Assembly (NCBI GenBank): GCA_013289685.1
Contig: JABCZL010000010.1
Location: forward strand, 186,001 to 250,000
DNA from: Acidobacteriota bacterium
GTDB lineage: Bacteria > Acidobacteriota > Terriglobia > Terriglobales > Acidobacteriaceae
Direction: 5' to 3'
DNA length: 64,000 nt
Shown: piece by piece, positions 34,605 to 42,907 of the stretch
Position numbering within the stretch: position 1 is the first letter of the stretch
How the letters are laid out: each line of letters starts with the position of its first letter
Made by a program: the position numbers and the translations under genes
Notes under the pieces: model-generated
What the model was told of the DNA's origin: nothing
Seen by the model: only the letters and a program-made list of their open reading frames with translations
Databases searched by the model: none

Positions 34605-36173
34605 CTACTTCGTGCCAAACGCGGTGCCGCGCACGCTGGTGTAGACGGCATCGAACACGCTCAGGCTCTTGATATTCACTACGCCTCCCACCGTGATCGG
34701 GTCGGCGAGATACAGGACCTTGCCATCCGCGTTGGTGAATGCCGGCCAAGTCGGAAGCCCTGTGCCGTTCGGATTGCCGGTTCTCGCGAAGTTGACCCAG
34801 TAGCTGGATATTTCCGCGGCCACTTTTCGATCTGCTGCGGTCCAGTGCCAGGGCGACTGGTCAAGATGATCGAAGACATACCACAGTTCGGCATAGTGGC
34901 TGGCGCCCCAACCGTCGTAGACGGAGCCGGCTGGGAAGGGCGGTCGCTGCCGGAACGAGTAGTAATAGACCGCACTCTTTCCGGTTTCGGATTGCAATCT
35001 CGCCCAGGCCCACATGTCCCAGCCAAAGCGGAGATCGCGCTCCAGATCGAGGCGCGCCTGGCGCGCGTCTTCGTCGGTCGCATGGGGATAAGCTGCGACA
35101 AGGGGCGCTGGCAGCGGTCCCCAACTGTGTTCAAGATCGCTGTCGAACGTGGAGGCCTGGATGTGGCTGACATCTACCAATGAACGCGCCTCTTCGGCAT
35201 TCGAGCCGATGAGCAGCGGAACATCGCTCTGCTGGCCTGAGGCGAACGCTTCATACGGCGCGGCGGGAAGCACGTAGGGTTCGATCACCGGATGGCTCAC
35301 ATCGCCGGCGCTGCCACCGAACAGGGCTGCTGCCGGAAGCTTTCGTAGGTCCTTCAACGATGGCGCGCCGAGCGAGGCGGCATACTTTTCACCGTCGTGT
35401 TCCGCGTTGGCCAGCAGATACTTTGGCGCGAGCTGGAGTGGTTCAAACAGACCGCCGCTCTCGCCGATAGCTCGTTGAAACAGGCCTTTTGCCTGCGGAG
35501 ACGCCATCAGCATGCTGACCGACATGGCTCCGGCGGATTGACCCGCAATCGTCACGTTTTTCGGGTCGCCGCCAAAATTTGTAATGTTTCTCTGAATCCA
35601 TTCGAGTGCGGCAATCTGGTCCATCAGGCCGTAGTTGCCCGACGATTTGTGTGCGGACTCGCGCGTCAGGTCCGGGTGCGCAAGAAAGCCCAGTGGACCA
35701 AGCCGATATGCGATGGTGACGACGATCACGCCTTTGCGCGCGAGCTGGTCGCCCCAATACAGAGGCATCGAAGCCGACCCATTGTTGTAACCGCCTCCGT
35801 ATATCCAAACGATCACCGGCAGGTGGTCTTGAGCGGGCTTTGCGTTTGCCGGGGTCCAGATGTTGAGGTAGAGACAATCCTCATTGATTGCCGGAGGAGT
35901 CTCGCCGGGCATGGAAACACCGACTTGCGTGCACGCCGGGGCAAAGGCGTCCGCCTTACGCGTGCCAGTCCAAGATGCGACGCGCACCGGAGGCCGCCAA
36001 CGTAACTCGCCAACCGGGGGCGCAGCGAAAGGGACGCCTTTGTAGACGCTGGTTCCACTCTCATGCACGCCGGAGATCGCGCCCGATTCCGTCAGAACTT
36101 GCTGCGCGACGGTAACACTGGCCAGTTGAACCGCTGCCACCACTACCCAGGCGAATCGCCATCTCTCGCGCAT
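34605..36173 (-). CDS. Secreted type-B carboxylesterase
   Basis: A 522-residue para-nitrobenzyl-esterase-like alpha/beta hydrolase with a signal peptide (FAWVVVAAVQLASVTVAQ). It carries the type-B signatures EDCLYLNIWTP and the nucleophile elbow GQSAGAMSV (Ser), the oxyanion loop IYGGGYNNGS, and the acid and His in the C-terminal half (GASHYAELWYVF). It hydrolyses carboxylic esters outside the cytoplasm. ATG 36173 with aaggag directly upstream is clear. It probably forms a two-gene unit with the creatininase-like gene. Confidence 0.9.
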   Translation of the reverse strand: MRERWRFAWVVVAAVQLASVTVAQQVLTESGAISGVHESGTSVYKGVPFAAPPVGELRWRPPVRVASWTGTRKADAFAPACTQVGVSMPGETPPAINEDCLYLNIWTPANAKPAQDHLPVIVWIYGGGYNNGSASMPLYWGDQLARKGVIVVTIAYRLGPLGFLAHPDLTRESAHKSSGNYGLMDQIAALEWIQRNITNFGGDPKNVTIAGQSAGAMSVSMLMASPQAKGLFQRAIGESGGLFEPLQLAPKYLLANAEHDGEKYAASLGAPSLKDLRKLPAAALFGGSAGDVSHPVIEPYVLPAAPYEAFASGQQSDVPLLIGSNAEEARSLVDVSHIQASTFDSDLEHSWGPLPAPLVAAYPHATDEDARQARLDLERDLRFGWDMWAWARLQSETGKSAVYYYSFRQRPPFPAGSVYDGWGASHYAELWYVFDHLDQSPWHWTAADRKVAAEISSYWVNFARTGNPNGTGLPTWPAFTNADGKVLYLADPITVGGVVNIKSLSVFDAVYTSVRGTAFGTK

Positions 36174-36478
36174 GAGAACTCCTTCTGGTTGCACGTTCGG
36201 AGGAAACTAAGAGGAGAAAACTCCAGATGGGCTGACTTAGTTCAGAGGACCTGAAGGAGTAACGAGACGTTGCTTGCTCGATTACGATGCTAGGCCTGTG
36301 CGCTTGGCATTGTCAAAGCGGTCGGGCCGGGAGATCGACCGAAATCGAGCGTGGCATTGGAACTCCCGAGCCGCCGGTGTTTGCAAATGTGAGGCCTTCA
36401 ACTGCGCGGCTGATTCTCTTCGAGAATCAGCCGCTTCGCTGAGGATGACAGAACTACGGTGTTTGCACGAAACAAGTT
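36174..36478 (-). other. 305-bp spacer between hpf and the esterase
   Basis: No gene is seen. It carries a perfect 12-bp hairpin (cggctgattctc at 36407-36418, gagaatcagccg at 36422-36433) joined to gcttcgctgaggatgacag (36433-36451), the right end of a family C inverted repeat. The remainder should hold the esterase promoter. Confidence 0.6.
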
Positions 36479-37108
36479 CTATGGGGCTTCGATCAACTCC
36501 ATTTTGCCGTCGCGCGTGCGGTGCAGGATCATCACTTTACCTTTGGGGTCGCGGAAGACGAAGACATCGCGGTCGCGGAAGTGGGCTTCTTTGATGGCCT
36601 CTTCCAGCGTCATGGGGCGCATGGCGACGGCTTCATCGGAGCGGACCAGGTGGACTTCGGTGGTTCTGGCCACGGCGGGATACTTGTGGACCATGACCGG
36701 GACCGCGGTTTTCTCCGAGGTACCGACTACAGTCTGCAGATCGCCCTGTGAAACATTCTCATCGACGCGCGGCGAGTGGCCATTCCACTTTTTATCTTCT
36801 TCGGTCTTGCGCGCCGAGCGCTTCTTCGACATCCAGCGCGTTTTGTATTTGACCGCTTGTTTCTCGAGGTGGTCGAGAGCTTCGTTGACGGCGATGGTCA
36901 TGTCCTTGGCCTGAGCCAGGCCGACCAGCGGGCCATTGCGCGGGCTGATAGTGATTTCGGCTTTGTGACGGTGCTTTTCGACGGCGAGGATGACCTTGGA
37001 ATCAAAGCGGTCGCCGAGAATCTTGCGGATTTTTGTGAGGCCGCTTTCAACTTCTTTGCGGATAGTGGAAGTGACTACGTAGTGTCTGCCAGTGTATTCC
37101 ACGTTCAT
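36479..37108 (-). CDS. hpf: Long-form ribosome hibernation promoting factor
   Basis: A 209-residue long HPF: an N-terminal S30AE domain (MNVEYTGRHYVVTSTIRKEV) and a C-terminal dimerisation domain (VRSDEAVAMRPMTLEEAIKE, VFRDPKGKVMILHRTRDG). Long HPF alone dimerises ribosomes to inactive 100S particles in stationary phase. The linker is highly charged. A Shine-Dalgarno agggggc precedes the ATG. It is downstream of rpoN on the same strand, the classic neighbourhood, with 143 bp of mostly repeat sequence between them. Confidence 0.93.
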   Translation of the reverse strand: MNVEYTGRHYVVTSTIRKEVESGLTKIRKILGDRFDSKVILAVEKHRHKAEITISPRNGPLVGLAQAKDMTIAVNEALDHLEKQAVKYKTRWMSKKRSARKTEEDKKWNGHSPRVDENVSQGDLQTVVGTSEKTAVPVMVHKYPAVARTTEVHLVRSDEAVAMRPMTLEEAIKEAHFRDRDVFVFRDPKGKVMILHRTRDGKMELIEAP

Positions 37109-37157
37109 GAGCGCCCCCTCATAGTCTTAATGATCGGATAAATCGGGCACCGCATTA

Positions 37158-37250
37158 GTCGTTGGTCGCTAGTCGTTGGTCGTTGGCTCAACGCGCCGTC
37201 AGTTGCTGGTTTTGCCAACGACCAACCACCAACGACGAACGGCCAACGAC
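37158..37250 (+). repeat. gtcgttg heptamers in both orientations after rpoN
   Basis: Four forward units (gtcgttg, gtcgcta, gtcgttg, gtcgttg; 37158-37185) and, after 30 bp, five complementary ones (caacgac, caaccac, caacgac, gaacggc, caacgac; 37216-37250). The array ends one base from the rpoN stop codon. The two halves could pair as a hairpin. Confidence 0.9.
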
Positions 37251-37251
37251 G

Positions 37252-39081
37252 CTATTTCTTTACCCTTCTCTGGTGCGTGCTGGGGATGCGCATGTCTTCG
37301 CGGTATTTGGCCACCGTGCGGCGGGTCACCTGGATGCCCTGCGATTGCAGGATGCGAGTGATCTGCTCGTCGGTCAACGGGCGGCTGGGGTCCTCTTCTT
37401 CGATGAGCTTTTTGACGCGGCGTTTGAGGATCAGCAGCGAAGTGCCGCCGCCCTCGGGGCCCTGCACGCTCTCGCTGAAGAAGTATCGCAGCTCGAATAC
37501 GCCCTGGGGAGTGTGGGCGTATTTGTTGGCCACGGCACGGCTTACCGTGGAAGGATGCACGCCGATTTCTTCGGCCACCTCCTTGATCATCATGGGTTTC
37601 AGTTGATCGATGCCTCGTTCGAGGAAATCCTGCTGGCGGGCGACGATGCAATAGCAGACTTTGGTGATGGTCTGCTTGCGCTGCTCGATGTTCTTGATGA
37701 GCTGGATGGCGCTCTTATAGCGCTCTTTGACGTAGTCGCGGGTGCTCTTTTCGTTGGTGCCGTCGCGCGTGACCAGTTTCTTGTATGCGGGATTCAGGCG
37801 GAGCTGCGGCAGGTCTTCGTCGTTCATGATGACCAGCCACTCGTCTCCGTGTTTGACAAAAGCGACGTCAGGCTCGATGAGGCGCGCCTGGACTTTGTTG
37901 TAGCGCAGGCCGGGGCGGGGATCGAGGGTGCGGATGTAATCGAGAGCAGCTTGCACGGCCTCGATGGGGCGGCCGATGGCCTTGGCAATCTCTTTGTGCT
38001 GCTTGTTCTGCAGGCCGCGCAGATGCTGGTCAACGACTGCGGTTGCATCTTGCAAAAGCTGGGCCGTGCCGTTGCCGTTCTTGTGCAGGGCTAGCTGCGC
38101 CTGGTGATAGAGGAGCTGGCACATCAGGCAAGAGCGCAGATCGCGGCAGGCAACGCCGGGGGGGTCCAGCTGACGCACGATTTCCAAGGCTTCTTGTAGA
38201 TCTGCGGCGGTGAAGTTTGGCTTATAGGTCGAGGCAGCGTGGGCTACTGGTTCCGGCGCGGGCGCTACCGCGGCGGCTGATTCTCCCGAACGCGAAACGA
38301 AAGACGCCTCCGCGCGCGGTTCAGCTGTTGGTTCAAGCTCAGGACTTTCGGCGTAGGCCGGTTCCGTGTTCTCCGGGACATCGGCACTCATCTCAACGTT
38401 GGCGGAATCGTCCGCAATCCCTTCGATAGAGGAGGGTTCGACGTCGTCTGGGCCGTGCTCAGCGGCGACTTCCGCCAGGCCCAGGGCTTGCGCCTCGTTT
38501 ACGATTTTCTTGGCGGTCTCCGCGTCGACTTCAGGTGCTGCTGGCGGCGCCACGCCGAGCAATTCGTCATCGCTGGCAATCAGGTATCCGTCTTCGTTCA
38601 AATTGCCGATAATCAGGTCGGCGGCTTCGCGCACTTCGCGGCGCAGGCTGAGCGCGCCCAACTGCCAGGCGAGGTGGTCGGTGAGATTGGTCGGCTTGGA
38701 GAGGAAGTTTTCGAACGACGGGCGCTCGATATCCTCCATCTCGCTGTGGGTGCGGTAGCCAGGGTCGAGATAGTCCTGGAAAAACGAACCGAAATCGATC
38801 TCTTCGAACGGATCTTTCTTTTCGGTGGCGGTGATGGGATTTTCTTCGTTGGTAGCGGCAGCGGCGCGCTCGCGGTCTTCTTCTTTCTTGCCGACTTCGT
38901 CGAGCAGCGGAACAGACTCTTCCAGTTCTTCGAGAACGGGATTCTCGACCATCTCAGCGTTGATCATGTCCTTGAGTTCAAGCTTGTTGAGCGCGAGGAC
39001 GGAGACCATCTGCACCAGGCCCGGGGTGAGGATCTGGCGCTGGGAGAGCTTTACGCTGAGTTTGTGTTGAAGCAGAACCAT
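37252..39081 (-). CDS. rpoN: RNA polymerase sigma-54 factor
   Basis: A 609-residue sigma-54. The N-terminal activator-interacting region has LSVKLSQRQILTPGLVQMV, the core-binding domain has GNLNEDGYLIAS and RQLDPPGVACRDLRSCL, the HTH domain is near HPSTVSRAVANKYAHTPQG, and the C-terminal RpoN box is RRTVAKYREDMRIPS. Usual length is 430-500. The excess is an acidic, Ala/Pro/Glu-rich insertion of about 110 residues (176-288, bases 38218-38556). ATG 39081 gives the standard N-terminus, yet no Shine-Dalgarno exists because the whole spacer upstream is heptamer repeat. lptB and hpf flank it, as in many bacteria. Confidence 0.95.
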   Translation of the reverse strand: MVLLQHKLSVKLSQRQILTPGLVQMVSVLALNKLELKDMINAEMVENPVLEELEESVPLLDEVGKKEEDRERAAAATNEENPITATEKKDPFEEIDFGSFFQDYLDPGYRTHSEMEDIERPSFENFLSKPTNLTDHLAWQLGALSLRREVREAADLIIGNLNEDGYLIASDDELLGVAPPAAPEVDAETAKKIVNEAQALGLAEVAAEHGPDDVEPSSIEGIADDSANVEMSADVPENTEPAYAESPELEPTAEPRAEASFVSRSGESAAAVAPAPEPVAHAASTYKPNFTAADLQEALEIVRQLDPPGVACRDLRSCLMCQLLYHQAQLALHKNGNGTAQLLQDATAVVDQHLRGLQNKQHKEIAKAIGRPIEAVQAALDYIRTLDPRPGLRYNKVQARLIEPDVAFVKHGDEWLVIMNDEDLPQLRLNPAYKKLVTRDGTNEKSTRDYVKERYKSAIQLIKNIEQRKQTITKVCYCIVARQQDFLERGIDQLKPMMIKEVAEEIGVHPSTVSRAVANKYAHTPQGVFELRYFFSESVQGPEGGGTSLLILKRRVKKLIEEEDPSRPLTDEQITRILQSQGIQVTRRTVAKYREDMRIPSTHQRRVKK

Positions 39082-39137
39082 GTCGTTAGTCGTTGGTCGT
39101 TAGTCGGTGGTCGTTAGTCGTTGGTCATCGGTCGTCA
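39082..39137 (+). repeat. Eight gtcgttR heptamers filling the rpoN upstream spacer
   Basis: Units gtcgtta, gtcgttg, gtcgtta, gtcggtg, gtcgtta, gtcgttg, gtcatcg, gtcgtca occupy 56 of the 57 bp between the rpoN start codon (39079-39081) and the stop codon of the preceding gene (39139-39141). Confidence 0.95.
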
Positions 39138-39138
39138 A

Positions 39139-39339
39139 TTACTCCAGCTTGTCGAGGCGATCATCGCTGTCAAGGCGGTGCTCGTGCATCTCGACAATCC
39201 GCAACAGTCTGGCCGTGCCTTCAGCAACTTCGGTGACCAGCTTTGCCGCCCGGTCAAGCTGCCGATCATGTTTTTCGCTTTCTAGCGACAACAGCTCTCG
39301 ATTGCGAGTCAAGGCTTCCAGGCGTTCGTCAATCGTCAT
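39139..39339 (-). CDS. Small coiled-coil protein of unknown function
   Basis: A 66-residue, highly charged and probably wholly helical protein: TIDERLEALTRNRELLSLES followed by EKHDRQLDRAAKLVTEVAEG. It has a heptad-like spacing of Leu. ATG 39339 (MTIDERLEAL) is preferred to the longer frame from 39369. It sits between lptB and rpoN on the same strand. I do not recognise a family; similar short coiled coils occur widely in Acidobacteria. Confidence 0.55.
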   Translation of the reverse strand: MTIDERLEALTRNRELLSLESEKHDRQLDRAAKLVTEVAEGTARLLRIVEMHEHRLDSDDRLDKLE

Positions 39340-39372
39340 CGCTGCATCCCTCGTATTTCTCTTTAGCAATCC

Positions 39373-39474
39373 TTGTCATTCCGACCCCCGAGCGAACGCG
39401 AGGGGCGGAGGAATCTCTAGTGCTGGCAAACAGCAGGTTCCTCACCCGCGCTTTGCGCGTGTTCGGAATGACAA
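39373..39474 (+). repeat. Family C inverted-repeat element, complete copy
   Basis: Perfect 12-bp terminal inverted repeats (ttgtcattccga at 39373-39384, tcggaatgacaa at 39463-39474) bound a 102-bp element containing cgaggggcggaggaatctc. It lies between lptB and the small coiled-coil gene, inside a probable operon. Confidence 0.85.
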
Positions 39475-39486
39475 AACTTAAAACGC

Positions 39487-40215
39487 TCACACCAAAGAAA
39501 AGCTTTCTCCTAAATACACCCTTCTCACTTCCGGATCGCTGGCTAGCTGTCCGGGCTGGCCCTGACGGAAGATTCTGCCGTCATCGATGATGTAGGCCCG
39601 GTCGGTGACCGAAAGCGTTTCGCGGACGTTGTGATCGGTGATCAGGACTCCGATGCCGCTGGCTCGCAAACTGCTGATAATTTTCTGCAAGTCGAGAACG
39701 GCAATGGGATCGATCCCGGAAAACGGTTCGTCCAGCAAAATGAACGTGGGATTGATGCACAGGCAGCGGGCAATTTCCACGCGCCGGCGCTCCCCACCGG
39801 ACAGTGCGTATCCGCGATTCTGGCGGATGTGCTCGAGTCCCAGTTCGTCGATAAACTTTTCCATCTTTTCGCGGCGCTCGTGCCAGGACATCGGCTGCGC
39901 CTCTAACACCGCGAGGATGTTCTCTTCTACCGTCAGTTTGCGAAACACTGAAGCTTCTTGCGGGAGATAGCTGATGCCATACTGACGGGCCCGGATATAC
40001 ATGGGAACGTCGGTGATGTCCTGACCGTCGTACAACACGCGGCCAGTATCGGGAGGGATCAGGCCAACGATAGCGTAAAAGGTGGTGGTCTTGCCTGCGC
40101 CGTTAGGGCCTAATAATCCAACAACTTCGCCCTGCTCGACCGTCAGGCTGACACCATTCACAACGCGGCGGCCACGATACGATTTGCCGATTTCTTCCGT
40201 GGCTAGGGTACGCAT
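39487..40215 (-). CDS. lptB: LPS export ABC transporter ATPase LptB
   Basis: A 242-residue ATPase with Walker [11 protein letters not shown] (35-44), the Q-loop PQEASVF, signature [13 protein letters not shown] (about 140), Walker [16 protein letters not shown] and the LptB-typical RRVYLGESF at the C-terminus. LptB powers extraction of LPS from the inner membrane with LptF/LptG, which are not in this window. It is followed by rpoN and hpf as in many diderms, and preceded 24 bp upstream by the LptC/LptA fusion. Confidence 0.95.
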   Translation of the reverse strand: MRTLATEEIGKSYRGRRVVNGVSLTVEQGEVVGLLGPNGAGKTTTFYAIVGLIPPDTGRVLYDGQDITDVPMYIRARQYGISYLPQEASVFRKLTVEENILAVLEAQPMSWHERREKMEKFIDELGLEHIRQNRGYALSGGERRRVEIARCLCINPTFILLDEPFSGIDPIAVLDLQKIISSLRASGIGVLITDHNVRETLSVTDRAYIIDDGRIFRQGQPGQLASDPEVRRVYLGESFSLV

Positions 40216-40239
40216 TTATCGAGCCATGCAAACAGGCAA

Positions 40240-42708
40240 TTATCGTGCCACTCGCGTTTGTGTTACCACAGGAGTACTTCCTTCGCCTTCTACGAGCACC
40301 CTATCATCGCCTCTAAAGAAAGTCAACGAAACCCCGGTAATCTTGCCTTGTTCGGCATCAAAAATGCTAGGCGGTCCGCCAGTAAGGACGAACTTGTCGT
40401 CGGCGGCGGTGTAAAGCAGGTTTTGGCCTTCGGCTCGGCGGTTGGGTTGCTGGATCAGGACATCCCCTTGGGCGACCATGTGGTCGAGCTGGCCGGGGCC
40501 GGCAAACGATTGATTACTGGACGCTTGACTGTGGGGTAGCAGGTAAGCGTCAACGGTTCTGGCGGACGCTGTAAAATCTGCTCCCTTAGCCACGACGCCG
40601 CCTTCGTAGTGGGCTTTGCGCTCGGAATCGGCATAGGTGAGTTTCGCGGCGGTGATGGAGACAGGACTCGATCCCAATGGGGCAGCTTTGCCAGCCTTCT
40701 TCCCACCGGTTTTGTCTGATTGAGAGCTATTTTCAGTTTTGTTTTTCTCTTTCTGAACCAGAATCGTCTGGACGGGTTGGGCCGGAGTACCTTGGGCCGT
40801 GACAAATCGGCGGTCGCGATCGAACTGGATGGTGGGCGCCTCGATCACGTTCGCGTCCTGCCAGAGGCGGGCGTTTCCCGAGTAGAGGGCAGTCCCTGGA
40901 GCGCTGTGGGCAGTCATGCTGTGGGCGGTGACGTGGATGGGCGAGGAGGACGCGAGCAGCGCGCCGTCCGGCTGCTCCTTCAGTTCGCTGTACGTGCTCT
41001 TGACGTTGCCTTCGGCGAGCGCGTCGCCCGTGGATCGGTTCATGCGGATGGTTTTCGCCGTCGTCGCCATGCCGCCGTTGGTGACGCGCGGACTGCCGGT
41101 TAGAACGAGCATCTGGTCGGCGGGAGTATAGCGCGCGGAGTTAGCCCAGGCTTGCATGCGCTTGTCGGGCTGCAGCCCGTCGGTGTAGACGACGTTGCCT
41201 TGTTGAGTAACGGAGTCAATGCCGCCCTGCGGCAGGAAGGCGGCGTCCACCGAGTCGCTGGTGCTGACGCGGTCGGGCTCGCCGGGAGCCGAGTTTGAGT
41301 TAACGATGCGCGCGTTGGGCGCCCCGTGGATGCTGGTCAGATGGTTTCGACCATCGGTTGCAGAGAATTGTGCGTGGAACTTGGCCGCGGTCACAACCGT
41401 GCGCTGCGAAGGAGGAGGTTGTGCGGGGGAAGGTCGCGATGGGATTGGAGCTTCCTGTGCTTGCGCGATCGTGATCTGCGCTGCGCCCGAGGTTTCGGCG
41501 TTCTGAAGGACGTGGCCTTGCGCCACGTTGAAATCGATGGCGGGCGCGCTGAGCTCGAAATCTTGCGGGCCGTTTGCCAGGCCCTGAGCTTTTGGCTGGG
41601 TCCCGCTCTCCGCCTTCTGGGTCAGGCGGACGCCGTCGACGGCATGCACTTTCTGAAGCTGGTTCCGGCCGGCAAAGTCCATGATCACGCGTCCTGCATC
41701 GCCGACCATCGGCTGCGGCCCGGTTTCCTCGAAATGCACGTTGCCCGTCATGATTGCGGTGTGCAGCAGGTCTTGTGTTCCCGAGAGAAGGAATTCCGCC
41801 TGGTCGGCGCGGCTGCGCATTTCCGAGGGTTGCGGTTGCGCGGCGGAATCCCGGGCGGCAGAACTAAGTGCGGGAATTGAACGCTTCGCACTCTTCATCC
41901 GCGTCTCCGTCGTGACGTTGCCCGTGGCCAGAACCCGCTCCACGTGATTCTCGCGTCCAAGATAAAACAGCGCGCGATCGGACTCGAGGGTCCCGTCTTC
42001 GCGGATGAGGTGCGGATGGTCGAGCACAATCTGGCGCGGTTCGTTGGTGATGATGCCACGGTCGGCCTCGATGACGGCAGCCTCTGGGCCCGTGAGCACC
42101 AGGTGAATCTGCGAGGACAACGTGAGAGTGTTGCTCTTGCCCGCATACTTTACTCCGACGGCCCAACCGCTGGCTTGCGGCGTGCGAAATTCAACACGGG
42201 CATCGGTGGTGGCGTTTCCAGTGTTCTTGTTAAAAACCAGGTCGCGGGTCTTCAGATGGATTGGATTTTTGAGTTCCTTCGGCGTGGCCTGGTCGGGACT
42301 GGCGAGGCCCGCGGGGTTGGCCACAAGATCGATCTGCACGTCGCCTTTGGCAGTGACGTCCCCGGTCTTCTGGTTGAACGCAAAATCGTCGCCGTAGATC
42401 TGGTCGAAACGTGACGAGTCGCGGCCATAGAGCAGGATGCTGACGTTGTGCAACTCGGCGTTGCCGTTGAGCTTGAACTCCTTGACGTCGCTTGCCTGGA
42501 CGCTGAACAGCGTGCGCTTTCCGTCGGACTTGGAGATCTGAAAACCGTTCGCGGTCTGCTTGATGTCGTATCCGATCTTGCCCGGGATTCTCCGTAACAC
42601 ATCCGTCGCCTTCGAACGCGCGTAGAAATACATTCCTGCCACGACCAGCGTGAGCAACACGGCGGTCAGGGCCAACAGACGGCGCAGACGGTATATCTTG
42701 AGCGGCAT
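40240..42708 (-). CDS. LptC-LptA (OstA-like) fusion protein
   Basis: An 822-residue protein with one N-terminal membrane helix (LLALTAVLLTLVVAGMYFYA), an LptC-like periplasmic domain (about residues 40-210), then several OstA/LptA-type beta-jellyroll repeats (ALFYLGRENHVERVLATGNV, ALYSGNARLWQDANVIEAPT, AHYEGGVVAKGADFTA). Two Pro/Ala/Gln- and Lys/Asn/Ser-rich linkers separate the repeats. In proteobacteria LptC (~190 aa) and LptA (~185 aa) are separate and form the periplasmic LPS bridge; here one chain could span it. lptB lies 24 bp downstream, which supports an LPS role. Confidence 0.8.
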   Translation of the reverse strand: MPLKIYRLRRLLALTAVLLTLVVAGMYFYARSKATDVLRRIPGKIGYDIKQTANGFQISKSDGKRTLFSVQASDVKEFKLNGNAELHNVSILLYGRDSSRFDQIYGDDFAFNQKTGDVTAKGDVQIDLVANPAGLASPDQATPKELKNPIHLKTRDLVFNKNTGNATTDARVEFRTPQASGWAVGVKYAGKSNTLTLSSQIHLVLTGPEAAVIEADRGIITNEPRQIVLDHPHLIREDGTLESDRALFYLGRENHVERVLATGNVTTETRMKSAKRSIPALSSAARDSAAQPQPSEMRSRADQAEFLLSGTQDLLHTAIMTGNVHFEETGPQPMVGDAGRVIMDFAGRNQLQKVHAVDGVRLTQKAESGTQPKAQGLANGPQDFELSAPAIDFNVAQGHVLQNAETSGAAQITIAQAQEAPIPSRPSPAQPPPSQRTVVTAAKFHAQFSATDGRNHLTSIHGAPNARIVNSNSAPGEPDRVSTSDSVDAAFLPQGGIDSVTQQGNVVYTDGLQPDKRMQAWANSARYTPADQMLVLTGSPRVTNGGMATTAKTIRMNRSTGDALAEGNVKSTYSELKEQPDGALLASSSPIHVTAHSMTAHSAPGTALYSGNARLWQDANVIEAPTIQFDRDRRFVTAQGTPAQPVQTILVQKEKNKTENSSQSDKTGGKKAGKAAPLGSSPVSITAAKLTYADSERKAHYEGGVVAKGADFTASARTVDAYLLPHSQASSNQSFAGPGQLDHMVAQGDVLIQQPNRRAEGQNLLYTAADDKFVLTGGPPSIFDAEQGKITGVSLTFFRGDDRVLVEGEGSTPVVTQTRVAR

Positions 42709-42732
42709 CTGGGTTCAGTGTAATGCAGGCTG

Positions 42733-42767
42733 GTCGTTGGTCGTTAGTCGTTGGTTGTTAGTCGTTG
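42733..42767 (+). repeat. Five gtcgttR heptamers upstream of the LptC/A fusion
   Basis: Units gtcgttg, gtcgtta, gtcgttg, gttgtta, gtcgttg start 25 bp outside the fusion gene's start codon, in the divergent spacer shared with the ABC ATPase. They are the same unit as the two arrays around rpoN. Confidence 0.9.
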
Positions 42768-42792
42768 GCGACCGCAACAGCCCATTTACACC

Positions 42793-42863
42793 TGTCGTCC
42801 TGAGCGTCGCGACTGACCCACAGAGCGGGCCAGTCGCGGACGACAACTGCGCTCAGGACGACA
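42793..42863 (+). repeat. Family C inverted-repeat element, complete copy
   Basis: Perfect 13-bp terminal arms (tgtcgtcctgagc at 42793-42805, gctcaggacgaca at 42851-42863) with a nested tcgcgactg/cagtcgcg repeat inside. It lies in the divergent spacer, 45 bp before the ABC ATPase start. Confidence 0.88.
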
Positions 42864-42907
42864 CGAGTCGAGGCAGAATTCATCTACACTTAGATGCAAG
42901 TATTCCG

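Noticed and set aside
36405..36451. Rho-independent terminator of hpf
   Set aside because: The 12-bp hairpin is perfect but has no T-run on either strand; it is better explained as part of a family C repeat.
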